Shown here one piece after another: positions 14,664-23,315 of a stretch of DNA of 49,258 bases. The translations under genes and the position numbers were made by a program. Origin of the DNA: Ruminococcus sp. Lineage in GTDB: Bacteria > Bacillota_I > Bacilli_A > RF39 > UBA660. The DNA lies in contig JAMPHW010000001.1 in assembly GCA_023663235.1 (NCBI GenBank), positions 138,837 to 188,094 of the forward strand, read 5' to 3'. Each line of letters begins with the position of its first letter. Within the stretch, counting starts at the first letter, position 1. Below the pieces are notes generated by a model that saw only the letters and a list, made by a program, of their open reading frames with translations, was not told the origin of the DNA and ran no database searches.

Positions 14664-14691
14664 ACTAGATAAGTTTTTAGGAGGTTTACTA

Positions 14692-15813
14692 ATGAGTGAA
14701 GATGTTATTAAAGTTTATGTGCCTAACGAATGGTTAAGTGGTGAGACTTGTACTTTTAATATAGACAATTATATAGATAGAATGAGAGCGAATGCTTATT
14801 TAAATAAAATAAGAGGAGCTTTTCTTGATAAACTTAGAAGTGAAGGATTTAAAATTATTTTTAATTCAGCAAGGATAGATGAAAATACAATTTGTTTAGT
14901 AATGGATCCTAATCCTTTTGGGAAAGATGTTAGTTTAGATGACTGGAGAAGACTATTGTATGAAAAGATAGCTAAAAGTGGAGGTGAATATTTTAAATTT
15001 CCATATTCAGTTCCCTTAAAGGATTATTTTCTTAATCCTTTTTTTCCAGCAGTATTTAAAAATGAGGCGACTAACGGTGGCGAAGATAAATTTTTAATTG
15101 AAAATAGCGAGCAGTTAGCTAAAATAAAAGAATTTTATGATAAATATTATGCTACTTATAAAACAGAATTTGATTCAGTTATATGTCAACAATTAATTGA
15201 AACACCAACAGTACATGCGACTTATATGCGAGTTTTAGTTGGAGGAACTGGAGAGGTAATGGGAGCTAGTTTAAAATATTCAAAGGCTTCTGCTAATAAA
15301 AACATAACTGGAATTTTTGAAAAAGAATTTTTAGTTCCAAGTTCTCCATACTTTATTGGAGCTAAAAAGATGTTTAATTATTATTCTGGTGGAGGAAATA
15401 TTTCACTTTTTAAACCTTATTATTCTAAAAAAGAACTTACTATATTAAAAGAACATGGATTTGATATAAATAATATAGAAGTTTCAGATACAGTGAGAGA
15501 AGTATGTCAAAATATTATGATGAATTGTAATAGGGAAATAGGGGTATTATGTGGAATAGATTTTATTCTTAACAAACAAGATAACATGTGGTACTATTTA
15601 GAAAATCAAGCATTTCCAGCGATTGATGAATGGGCTCTAAGAAAAGGAATAAAACTACCTAGTGGTCATGATGTGAATGGTTATTTAGAGGTTTGTAATA
15701 TAGAATTACAAGCAAGATATGAAGCATTTATGTCTTTAGTGAATGCAAGAAAGGAAGCTCAAGGTCTTAAAAGAGTAAGAGAATTAAAGAATGATACTGT
15801 TAATAAAGATTAA
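14692..15813 (+). CDS. ATP-grasp-like protein
   Basis: 373 residues from ATG 14692, chosen over an upstream TTG because AGGAGG (14679-14684) precedes it and the TTG lies in the -35 box. The middle and C-terminal parts look like an ATP-grasp ligase: FPAVFKNEATNGGEDKFLI as the nucleotide loop, SVICQQLIETP, RVLVGGTGEVMGASLKYSK, and the metal-binding end GVLCGIDFILNKQDN then YYLENQAFPAID. Such enzymes join a carboxylate to an amine or thiol through an acyl phosphate. It lies directly upstream of spoVAC, and ATP-grasp proteins of the YheC/D type occur in spore coats, so a sporulation link is possible but unproven. Confidence 0.65.
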   Translation: MSEDVIKVYVPNEWLSGETCTFNIDNYIDRMRANAYLNKIRGAFLDKLRSEGFKIIFNSARIDENTICLVMDPNPFGKDVSLDDWRRLLYEKIAKSGGEYFKFPYSVPLKDYFLNPFFPAVFKNEATNGGEDKFLIENSEQLAKIKEFYDKYYATYKTEFDSVICQQLIETPTVHATYMRVLVGGTGEVMGASLKYSKASANKNITGIFEKEFLVPSSPYFIGAKKMFNYYSGGGNISLFKPYYSKKELTILKEHGFDINNIEVSDTVREVCQNIMMNCNREIGVLCGIDFILNKQDNMWYYLENQAFPAIDEWALRKGIKLPSGHDVNGYLEVCNIELQARYEAFMSLVNARKEAQGLKRVRELKNDTVNKD

Positions 15814-15831
15814 CTTATTAACAGTTTAATA
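15796..15831 (+). terminator. Terminator-like hairpin at the end of the ATP-grasp gene
   Basis: ACTGTTAATAA (15796-15806) and TTATTAACAGT (15815-15825) form an 11-bp stem that includes the last codons; the T run after it is weak. Confidence 0.55.
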
Positions 15832-15856
15832 TGGTGAGAAGTTTTACTAAATAATG

Positions 15857-15885
15857 GTATAACTTTTTTTTAATGTTTCATAATA
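15857..15885 (+). promoter_or_regulatory. SigG/SigF-type promoter of the spoVA operon
   Basis: GTATA (15857-15861), 17 bases, CATAATA (15879-15885). This fits the forespore consensus (GYATA, 17-18, CATnnTA), just ahead of spoVAC. Confidence 0.6.
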
Positions 15886-15902
15886 AAAATGGAGGAAATA
15901 TT

Positions 15903-16340
15903 ATGAATAAAGATGAATATCAAAAGTTAGTTAAAAAATATGAGCCAAGAGAAGATAAACTTCATAATACAATATATGCTTTTTTAATAGGGGGATTTGT
16001 GGGATTTTTAGCAGAAGGAATAACGGTTATGTTAATGAATCTATATGCTTTAGAGAGAGTAGAAGCAAGTACTTGGACTTGTCTAATTATTATTTTTGTC
16101 GCTTCTTTATTTACAGCTTTAGGATTTTTTGATAATTGGATGACGAAAGCAAAAGCAGGATTATTACTTCCTACAACAGGTTTTGCTCATTCTGTATCTA
16201 GTAGTGCTTTAGATTATAAAAAAGAGGGGTTAGTAACTGGATTGGGGTCTAATTTCTTTAAATTAGCAGGTAGTGTTATTCTTTATGGTATTATAAGTGC
16301 TTTTATTTTAGTGGTTATTAAGGTGATAATTCATGGTTAA
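15903..16340 (+). CDS. spoVAC: Stage V sporulation protein AC
   Basis: A 145-residue inner-membrane protein of the SpoVA channel that moves Ca2+-dipicolinic acid into the forespore and out on germination. It opens MNKDEYQKLVKKYEPREDKL and has four predicted membrane segments, near residues 24-46, 58-78, 85-105 and 118-142. Typical SpoVAC stretches are FLIGGFVGFLAEG, AKAGLLLPTTGFAHSVSSSA and GLGSNFFKLAGSVILYG. AGGAGG-like GGAGGAA sets the start at 15903 rather than the upstream ATG. First gene of the C-D-E operon, 29 bases before spoVAD. Confidence 0.95.
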   Translation: MNKDEYQKLVKKYEPREDKLHNTIYAFLIGGFVGFLAEGITVMLMNLYALERVEASTWTCLIIIFVASLFTALGFFDNWMTKAKAGLLLPTTGFAHSVSSSALDYKKEGLVTGLGSNFFKLAGSVILYGIISAFILVVIKVIIHG

Positions 16341-16369
16341 TTTAGAAAATAAGGAAATAAGGTGAAATA

Positions 16370-17344
16370 ATGGCTAGTAAAAAATTTAATAATGTTTATA
16401 TAAAAGATAATTTTTCAATTGTTGGCCCTTTAGAACAAGATGGTTTACTTAAGAATTATGATTTTGTAATTGATGATTATTATTATGGAGAGAAGACTTT
16501 TGAACAAGCAGAAATAAAGATGCAGAAAGTAGTTGTAGATAATTTACTTCAACATAACAATATAACAGAAAGTAAAATTGATGTTTTAATTGGTGGGGAT
16601 TTAATAAATCAAACAAGTATATCTAGTTATAATGCAAGTAAGTTTCGTATTCCTTATTTGGGAGTTTATAGTGCATGTGCAACATATGCAGAAGAGCTTA
16701 TAATTGGGGCTTCTTTGATTAGCGGAAAACTTGCTAAAAATATTGTGGCAGTTACAAGTAGTCATAATTTAAATGCCGAAAGACAATTTAGATATCCTAT
16801 TGAATATGGAGCGATAAAAAAACATACAACAACATTTACAACTACTGGGGCGGTAGCAACTCTTTTAACAAATGAACCTACTAATATTAAAGTAGAGAGT
16901 GCAACGATTGGAAAAGTTGTTGATATGGGGGTTAAAGATGTAAATAATATGGGAGCAGTTATGGCACCAGCTGTAGTAGATGTTTTAAATACACATTTAC
17001 TGGAAATGAAAAGAGATATTGATTATTATGATTTAATTATAACTGGAGATTTAGGTTTAGTTGGTCGTGATATATTTACAGAAATGTTAGATAAAGTTCA
17101 TAATTTAAGAATTAAAAAACATATTGATGCAGGTTGTGAAATTTATACAAGTATGCAAGAAACTTATGCAGGAGCTAGTGGTCCAGTTGCTCTTCCTCTT
17201 GTTTTATTTGACCATATACTTAATTGTAAAAAATTCAAGAAAATATTAATTATAGCAACAGGTTCCTTACAATCAGTACAACTCGCTAATCAGAAGCTTG
17301 GAATACCAGGAATTGCACATGCGGTAAGTTTGGAGGTTATGTAA
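16370..17344 (+). CDS. spoVAD: Stage V sporulation protein AD
   Basis: A 324-residue thiolase-fold protein of the SpoVA complex that binds dipicolinic acid on the inner membrane surface. It has the family's VLIGGDLINQTSISSYNASK, the cysteine motif GVYSACATYAEELI, AVTSSHNLNAERQFRYPIE, TGAVATLL, and the C-terminal ATGSLQSVQLANQKLGIPGI. Length is normal. It lies between spoVAC and spoVAE with one base before the latter. Expected in the forespore under SigG. Confidence 0.96.
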   Translation: MASKKFNNVYIKDNFSIVGPLEQDGLLKNYDFVIDDYYYGEKTFEQAEIKMQKVVVDNLLQHNNITESKIDVLIGGDLINQTSISSYNASKFRIPYLGVYSACATYAEELIIGASLISGKLAKNIVAVTSSHNLNAERQFRYPIEYGAIKKHTTTFTTTGAVATLLTNEPTNIKVESATIGKVVDMGVKDVNNMGAVMAPAVVDVLNTHLLEMKRDIDYYDLIITGDLGLVGRDIFTEMLDKVHNLRIKKHIDAGCEIYTSMQETYAGASGPVALPLVLFDHILNCKKFKKILIIATGSLQSVQLANQKLGIPGIAHAVSLEVM

Positions 17345-17345
17345 T

Positions 17346-17696
17346 ATGACATTTATTTGGGCTTTTATAGTTGCAGGTTTATTTTGTGTAGTTGCACAAA
17401 TAATTATAGATAATACAAAACTTACACCAGGACATGTTACATCTTTATTTACAGTATTAGGTGCTATTTTAGCTTTTTTTGGTATATATCCTAAATTAAT
17501 AGAACTTGCTGGAGGGGGTGCAGCGACAATTATTTCTAATTTTGGGTATCTATTATATCAAGGAGCTTATGAAGGTTATCAAGCAATGGGGATTTTAGGA
17601 ATATTTACAGGTATGTTTACTAAAGGTGGGGCAGCTGTAGTAGGATCAGTTATATTTGCAACACTTGTTACTTTATTATTTAACCCTAAAGATTAA
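17346..17696 (+). CDS. spoVAE: Stage V sporulation protein AE (AEb type)
   Basis: A 116-residue membrane protein, the last of the minimal spoVAC-AD-AE set. Three or four membrane segments are visible: residues 2-22, 30-50, about 60-80 and 85-112. Family stretches are AQIIIDNTKLTPGHVTSLF, LIELAGGGAATIISNFG and GIFTGMFTKGGAAVVGSV. With SpoVAC it forms the membrane part of the dipicolinate channel. spoVAA, spoVAB, spoVAEa and spoVAF, found in Bacillus, are missing here, as is common outside the Bacillaceae. A strong bidirectional terminator follows. Confidence 0.95.
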   Translation: MTFIWAFIVAGLFCVVAQIIIDNTKLTPGHVTSLFTVLGAILAFFGIYPKLIELAGGGAATIISNFGYLLYQGAYEGYQAMGILGIFTGMFTKGGAAVVGSVIFATLVTLLFNPKD

Positions 17697-17707
17697 TATA
17701 CATATAA

Positions 17708-17749
17708 AAATAGAGACTAGTTCAATTTTGAAGTCTCTATTTTTTTAAA
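17708..17749. terminator. Bidirectional terminator after spoVAE
   Basis: AAATAGAGACT (17708-17718) and AGTCTCTATTT (17732-17742), then a T run. It also serves the convergent surface-protein gene. Confidence 0.85.
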
Positions 17750-17756
17750 TAAATTT

Positions 17757-19180
17757 TTAATCGATTATTTTGTATGGGTTGGATTGGGTTCCGTCGCCAG
17801 TTAGAGTAATATCGGAACGTAGGTTAATTACAGGTCTTATGCCATGTGTAATATTTAAACCGTCACTATCTAAGTGACCATCAAAGAAAACACGAAATAT
17901 AGATGATTTATTAGTTCCTTTATTGTAGTAATCAGGTGTCATTGTCCAGTACGTTTTTTCTGTATATAAATAATTTATTTTAGTTACTTTCCTGCCACTA
18001 ACTACCATACCTGCATAACTTACTTCATCAGCTGTTATTAGACCTATCGGATTAGTAAGTGATTTATTACCGGTGTTTGATTCTTTTACAGTATAGTAAT
18101 CATTAGCATTTTGGCATTTAAATGAAGGATTTACATTTTCTGCTACACTACCGTTCGGAAACACTCTTGTACGGCTTCCATAAATTGTGGTAATGTCATT
18201 ATATCCTCCAATATTATTAATTATGGATAAGTTGCTACTAGGTTGTCTATCGCCACAAAAACCTGTATTTTTGTCAATATAATTTTCATAAATTTTCAAG
18301 GCGTTATTTTCATTGTTGTACCAATTATCTAAAGTTGTTTTTATAGTAGTGCTGTTAATATTTTTATGAGTTTCTTCATAGGGTTGGATTTAGGTACTCC
18401 ATACATAAAACCTACATAGGCATTATCATCTTTTTGGTTATTAAATGTACTTTCTCCAATTTGTGTTTCTGTACCTGTTGCTTGTGCTTCTAATTTACTG
18501 CCATTTTCATCTTGAGTTCTTCCATGATATATTAATCTTATACTTCCATTCCCATTAATTCTGATTATACGCCAGTAGTATTCGCCAAATTCAACCCAGT
18601 TATCTGTTGGATTTCCTGCAAAGTAATAACTCGTTCCATCATCATCGTAGGCTTTATATACTGTCTTCTCTGTTGGGGCGTTTTCACTTGTTACAACTTC
18701 ATTAAATGGTAAATAATCTTTTCTTCTAATATTAATGTTATTAATATTAGATAAGATATACTTACAAGCAATTCCGCAGTTATCATTTGTTTTGTCTAAA
18801 TAAAGTATACATTTAGAAGATTTACTTATACCGCTAAATACATGATTTCCCATTTCATCAGTATAAAGTTTAGCATTAGTATCTTTATTACTTCTACTTT
18901 CTTTATAGCAATAGCTTTCTTCTTCATTAATTTTATATCCGTCAGGAATGGTAGTTGATTTATCAAGCTCTTTATAACTATTATCTTCATTTATATACAT
19001 AGCCATTACTTTAATATCATAAGGACTAGATGTTACTTTGCCTTCAGTTAATGGAATAGATGCAGTCATTCTATAATTAGCTTTACTTGTTATAAATGTT
19101 ACCGTAATAGTAAGTACTACTACACTTATTAAGCCATACAAAAAATATCTCTTGCTATTTCTATTTCTTTCAAATTTCAT
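17757..19180 (-). pseudogene. DUF6273-like surface protein, broken by a frameshift
   Basis: The N-terminal part (19180-18341) begins MKFERNRNSKRYFLYGL with a signal anchor near residues 12-30, then a Cys-rich ectodomain (ESYCYKESR, SSKCILYLDKTNDNCGIACKY) and YYWRIIRINGNGSIRLIYHG. After PKSNP the frame goes off into MKKLIKIL and stops. Shifted by one base near 18384 it continues YEETHKNIN, then LDNWYNNENNA, and joins the C-terminal part (to 17757) with AGFCGDR-like, GLITADEVSYAG, YWTMTPDYY and RPVINLRSD. Loss of one C in a CCCC run would explain it. Together the parts would make about 475 residues. The C-terminus matches the fragment at 1-198. A ribosome site precedes the ATG. Confidence 0.8.
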
Positions 19181-19352
19181 TTTTTATTTGCTCCTTAAAA
19201 TAAGCAAACCCGGATTATTTTAGAAATTTCTAGCTTATACACTAATTATAATATTCCATATAATAAAAGTCAAGAAAAATGTTCTATTTTGCGTCATTAA
19301 ATAAATATACTTTTAATTTTTTGTAGAATATATTTAGAAATGGGAATTTTAT

Positions 19353-19796
19353 ATGAGATTAAAAGAAATAAGAGAAGAAAAAGAATTGACTCAATTAGAA
19401 ATGGCTAATATTTTAAATGTTTCTCGAAGTACGTATGGGATGTGGGAGCAAGAAAGGGATTTAATTCCTATAAATAGATTGAATGATTTTTGTAATTATT
19501 TTGAAGTATCTATTGACTATGTTTTAGGTCTTATCGATTTTAATAATTATAGTAATACTAAAGAAATAAATAAAGATAAATTAAAGGATAGACTTAAAAA
19601 TCTTAGGGTTGATAATAATTTAACTCAAAATAAATTATCTTCAAATATTCATATAACGCGTTCTTTAATAAGTAAGTATGAAAATGGAACTAATATGATA
19701 TTAACAAGTTTTTTGATTTCTTATTCTAAATATTTTAATGTTTCTGCTGATTATCTTTTAGGAAAAACAGATGTTCCTAAATATATAAAAAAATAA
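19353..19796 (+). CDS. Transcriptional regulator with two XRE-type HTH domains
   Basis: 147 residues made of two consecutive Cro/C1-type helix-turn-helix domains, each ending in the Y-x-LG signature. Domain 1 (about 1-60) is MRLKEIREEKELTQLEMA, NVSRSTYGMWEQE, VSIDYVLGL. Domain 2 (about 76-143) is LKDRLKNLRVDNNLTQNKL, HITRSLISKYENG, VSADYLLGK. A tandem HTH in one chain could bind a long or two-part operator as a monomer. It is divergent from the broken surface-protein gene and might control it; the intergenic region (19181-19352) has no obvious operator apart from the AGAAATTTCT palindrome. The ribosome site is weak (GGGAATTTT). Confidence 0.85.
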   Translation: MRLKEIREEKELTQLEMANILNVSRSTYGMWEQERDLIPINRLNDFCNYFEVSIDYVLGLIDFNNYSNTKEINKDKLKDRLKNLRVDNNLTQNKLSSNIHITRSLISKYENGTNMILTSFLISYSKYFNVSADYLLGKTDVPKYIKK

Positions 19797-19803
19797 AATC
19801 TGT

Positions 19804-19832
19804 TTGTTAAATTTTGTTTTTTGTAGTATAAT
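19804..19832 (+). promoter_or_regulatory. Promoter of the Cys-rich small protein
   Basis: TTGTTA (19804-19809), a 17-nt spacer and TATAAT (19827-19832). Confidence 0.6.
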
Positions 19833-19892
19833 TTAAGCGTATTTGGTTTATGGTAGCTTTCCATTAATATAGTTCCAAGAAGGGAGGCTAAC

Positions 19893-20153
19893 ATGAATAT
19901 AGAAGTATGTCCTTGTTGTTCAAATCATTGTTTGAAAGATAATTTAAGTTGTGGACGAGGAAGAGAGTATTTTAGTGGTCAAATTGCTAATAATGAAGTA
20001 AAAAATATAAATGAGCAAGTTATTATGGATTTAAGGCAATGTGGTCATTTATTACATCATAGTAAAGATTTAAATGCTAATCAACTTCTAGCTGATTTTT
20101 CAGAAGAGGAATTAATTAAACTTCATGAATTATTATCTAAAATTCAAAAGTAA
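19893..20153 (+). CDS. Small protein with an N-terminal cysteine cluster
   Basis: 86 residues. The N-terminus is a probable zinc or metal site: CPCCSNHC at residues 6-13 followed by NLSCGRGREYF with Cys20. The C-terminal half is helical and acidic (LADFSEEELIKLHELLSKI). Proteins with a C-C-S-x-H-C and C-G-R-G motif are common in gut Firmicutes, often near MarR-type regulators, but their function is not known to me. It has its own promoter and a strong ribosome site (AGGGAGG). No partner gene is evident. Confidence 0.65.
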   Translation: MNIEVCPCCSNHCLKDNLSCGRGREYFSGQIANNEVKNINEQVIMDLRQCGHLLHHSKDLNANQLLADFSEEELIKLHELLSKIQK

Positions 20154-20281
20154 ATTTAAGTTTAAGATATCATAAAGTTGATATTCTTTTTATTTTATTA
20201 AAATTGTTAGTTTTATCTATTAATAAATCCTTTTTATTTTATTTTATTTTTGATATAATAAGGACAGTAAGAAGGGATAAT

Positions 20282-21244
20282 ATGGCTAAGAAACAAAAGT
20301 TTAAAAATGTTAAATTAGAACAGCAAGAATTACAACCAACGACGATTGGAGCTTTTGAAAACAGAAAAAAGAGTTCTTTAGGAACATTTCTTATTTTGGC
20401 TATTTTTATATTAGTTATTGTTTTCCTACCAGAAATATCAGAGTATGTTGATGCATATTTTAATCCAGTTATAAATGTACCAGGAACGAATGGTAATAAT
20501 CCAGTAAATTCAAATCCAACGCCAGATCCAGGTGAAGATGTTAAAGATTATAATAATGAATTTTATGCTTTGACTTCTGATTTAGTTGTTAAAAGAGATG
20601 ATATATCTTTAAGTAATATTAGTATTGATTTAGAAAGTAATACAATGAATTTCCAGGTAGCTAATGTTACACAAGGCAGTTTAGTTTTAGGGGATTTAAA
20701 TTATTATTTAGAATTATACAATGCAGATAAAACACTACTTGAAAGAGTAAAGATTACGGGTACAGAAAGTGTTGCACCTAATTATCCAAGAGAGTATAAA
20801 AAGAAAATTTTAACAACAACCGCAGTTAATTTTGATACATTTTTATTAGTAACAAAAGATGCACAAGATTATCCTAATTTCTCAATTAATTCTGATGAAG
20901 ATGGAAAGGGTTCTTTGGTTTGCAGGACAGATAATGAAACGATTACTTATAAGTTTACGAGTGGGGCTTTAAAAGAACTTACAAGTGAATATAGACATTC
21001 TATTAATGATGTTAACTATGCTACAGAATATACAGAAAACAAAAATAAAGCTACTAATTATAATAGTAAAAGTGGGGTTGTATCAAGTTTTATTGAATAT
21101 AACGAAGGTTATACGATAACTTCTAATATTAATTTAAGTGAAGCTAGTAGACAATATATATTTAATGCTGATACTTTTAAGTTAGATACAGAACCTAAAA
21201 TTGTTAAATTTGAAATGGAAGCTCAAGGATTTACTTGTAATTAG
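20282..21244 (+). CDS. Membrane-anchored exported protein with C-terminal two-cysteine domain
   Basis: 320 residues from ATG 20282, behind AGAAGGG; the frame open upstream (from 20204) is leader. A cytoplasmic basic tail of about 30 residues is followed by one membrane span (GTFLILAIFILVIVFL, near 38-53), a Pro/Asn linker with PVNSNPTPDPGE, then two ectodomains. The first (about 95-205) is all-beta, LDLESNTMNFQVANVTQG-like. The second begins GSLVCRTDNETITY and ends MEAQGFTCN, matching the C-terminal domain of the protein at 12588-13409. It stands 18 bases before scpA and may be co-transcribed, though a link to chromosome segregation is only positional. Confidence 0.65.
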   Translation: MAKKQKFKNVKLEQQELQPTTIGAFENRKKSSLGTFLILAIFILVIVFLPEISEYVDAYFNPVINVPGTNGNNPVNSNPTPDPGEDVKDYNNEFYALTSDLVVKRDDISLSNISIDLESNTMNFQVANVTQGSLVLGDLNYYLELYNADKTLLERVKITGTESVAPNYPREYKKKILTTTAVNFDTFLLVTKDAQDYPNFSINSDEDGKGSLVCRTDNETITYKFTSGALKELTSEYRHSINDVNYATEYTENKNKATNYNSKSGVVSSFIEYNEGYTITSNINLSEASRQYIFNADTFKLDTEPKIVKFEMEAQGFTCN

Positions 21245-21262
21245 TTAAGGGGAAGTGATTAA

Positions 21263-21994
21263 ATGGATTATAAATTTTGTATAAATGACTTTGAAGGTCC
21301 TTTAGACCTTCTTTTACATTTAGTTAAAACTTCCAAGATGGATATTTATGAAATTGATATAAGAATTGTAATTGAGGAATACTTAAATTTTATTGAAAAT
21401 GAAAAGAATAGAAATATAGATATTGCTAGTTCTTATTTAGTTATGGCAGCAGAGTTAATACATTTAAAAAGTAAAATGTTAGTTAATGATAAGAGCAGTG
21501 AAGAGGCAAGTGATGATGAATTTTCGATTACATCAGAAGAAGACTTAAAAAGAAAAATAATTGAGTATGAAAAATATAAAAAATTATCTATTTCTTTAGA
21601 AGATAAAATGCTTAAAAGAAACAATTTTTATACAAAAAGTCCAACAATACTTGATAATATTATAAAAGAAGATAGTATTAATTTTGGAGAGCTTAAAATA
21701 GAAGATTTGGTTAAAGCATTAGAAAATTTTAAAGAAAGAGAAATATATTCTAAGCCACTTAGTACAAGAATTACTAAAAAAGAATATAGCATTGAAAAAA
21801 GAGTTAATGATATTAGAAAAATATTAAAGGTTAGGCCACAAATTGAATTTTTTGAATTATTTGAGGAGCCAAACAGAGATTTTATAATTGTAACTTTTTT
21901 ATCAATTTTAACGATGAGTAAGAATAAAGAAGTAACATTAAAACAAGAGAGTAATTTTAAGCCGATTATGATTGTGAGGTGTCAAGATGAATAA
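21263..21994 (+). CDS. scpA: Segregation and condensation protein A
   Basis: The 243-residue kleisin subunit of the Smc-ScpA-ScpB condensin complex. The N-terminus has the family hallmark FEGPLDLLLHLVKTSKMDIYEIDI; AAELIHLKSKMLV follows near residue 67; the C-terminal winged helix (about 175-243) contacts the Smc ATPase head. It organises and segregates the chromosome near the replication origin. The last eight bases overlap scpB, so they are translationally coupled. Start ATG 21263 behind AAGGGGAAGTG. Confidence 0.95.
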   Translation: MDYKFCINDFEGPLDLLLHLVKTSKMDIYEIDIRIVIEEYLNFIENEKNRNIDIASSYLVMAAELIHLKSKMLVNDKSSEEASDDEFSITSEEDLKRKIIEYEKYKKLSISLEDKMLKRNNFYTKSPTILDNIIKEDSINFGELKIEDLVKALENFKEREIYSKPLSTRITKKEYSIEKRVNDIRKILKVRPQIEFFELFEEPNRDFIIVTFLSILTMSKNKEVTLKQESNFKPIMIVRCQDE

Positions 21995-22565
21995 GTTAGG
22001 GTTATTAGAAGGTATTTTATTTGTAGTTGGAGATGAAGGTATAACCTTAAACAATTTATGTGAAGTAATGAGTGTTGAGATAGAAGAAGCTAAAGAATTA
22101 TTACTTAAATTAAAGACAAGTTATGAAAAAGAGGATAGAGGTATTAGAATTAGTTATTTAGGTGATGCATTTAAACTTACAACTAAAGAAGAACATAAAG
22201 AATATTATCAAAAGTTGGTGGAAAGTCCTAATAATAATACGATATCACCATCAACAATGGAAGTGTTAGCTATAATAGCGTATAATCAGCCAATTACAAG
22301 AATTGAAATAGATGAGATGCGAGGAGTTAGTAGTGCTTATATAGTAAGAAGATTAGTAGCAAAAGGATTAATAAAAGAGGCTGGTAAGTCAAATCTTCCA
22401 GGCAGGCCTAATCTATATAAAACAACTCATGAATTTTTAGATGCTTTTGGTCTTGCTAATTTGGATGAACTTCCTCAAATAGAAGTTACAGAACAAAACT
22501 TAGAAGAAGAAAAAGATTTATTTACATCAATATATAAAGAGGAAGAAAATGAAGTGGGAGTTTAG
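21987..22565 (+). CDS. scpB: Segregation and condensation protein B
   Basis: A 192-residue protein with two winged-helix domains that dimerises and binds ScpA. Family stretches are LGLLEGILFVVGDEGITL near the N-terminus, and SPSTMEVLAIIAYNQPITRI, EIDEMRGV and GRPNLYKTTHEFLDAFGL in the second domain. It overlaps scpA by eight bases and the pentapeptide gene by 17, making a tight three-gene unit. Confidence 0.95.
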   Translation: MNKLGLLEGILFVVGDEGITLNNLCEVMSVEIEEAKELLLKLKTSYEKEDRGIRISYLGDAFKLTTKEEHKEYYQKLVESPNNNTISPSTMEVLAIIAYNQPITRIEIDEMRGVSSAYIVRRLVAKGLIKEAGKSNLPGRPNLYKTTHEFLDAFGLANLDELPQIEVTEQNLEEEKDLFTSIYKEEENEVGV

Positions 22566-23166
22566 AAGTAATTTAGAAGAAGCAAATTTAAATGATTGGG
22601 AAAATATTTCTTTAACAAGTAATTTATTTTTAAAAAATGAAGTAAACAATTTAAGTATTAAGTTTGCTTCTTTTAAAGAAGTTTGTTTTAAGAATTGTAA
22701 GCTTAATAATGTGGTATTTGATAACAATTATTTAATAAGGGTTAAGTTTATAAATTGTGAACTTGCAAACGTTACTTTTACAGAGTGTAATTTTAATAAA
22801 ATAGTTTTTTCTAATTGTAAACTTACTAGCTTTAGTATTACGGCCTCAGAAATAGAAGATTTGGAGATATTGGAAAGTTTAATGCAGTATTCAAAGATTA
22901 CAAATACTAATATTAATAAGGCTAAATTTGATGATGGGACTTTTATAGAAAATATACACCATCATAATAAATATAAAGATATTTTGTTTTATAAATGTGA
23001 ATTTAGAGAAGAAAATTTTATAGCTACAAACTTTAAAGACTGTGATTTAAGGACGAGTAATTTTAATAATACTAATATAGATTTTGATGAATTAGTTGGG
23101 TCTAAAATATCAATTTTGAATGTTTTGGAAATACTTGGAACTAAAGGAGTAATTGTTGAGGATTAA
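22549..23166 (+). CDS. Pentapeptide-repeat-like protein
   Basis: 205 residues with A(D/N)LxX-type five-residue repeats in two blocks. The first runs from about 44 to 100 (FASFKEVCFKNCKLNNVVF, VKFINCELANVTFTECNFNK) and the second from 133 to 180 (ILFYKCEFREENF, TNFKDCDLRTSNFNNTN). Such repeats build a right-handed beta-helix. Cys replaces Ala or Ser at many central positions. It starts inside scpB (17-base overlap), so it is co-translated with the condensin genes. Some pentapeptide proteins mimic DNA and bind gyrase; nothing here proves that. Confidence 0.8.
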   Translation: MKWEFRSNLEEANLNDWENISLTSNLFLKNEVNNLSIKFASFKEVCFKNCKLNNVVFDNNYLIRVKFINCELANVTFTECNFNKIVFSNCKLTSFSITASEIEDLEILESLMQYSKITNTNINKAKFDDGTFIENIHHHNKYKDILFYKCEFREENFIATNFKDCDLRTSNFNNTNIDFDELVGSKISILNVLEILGTKGVIVED

Positions 23167-23315
23167 TCGATAAAAAGTATTTGTAAAAATGTGTCAATAA
23201 TCTTGCTTATAATAGGTTCTTTTGTTAAAATATAGATAACAATGTTAGAAAATGATAAAGCTAGCATTATACTGAATAAAAGTGGTTGCTTATATTTTGA
23301 AGGAGGTTTTGTGAT

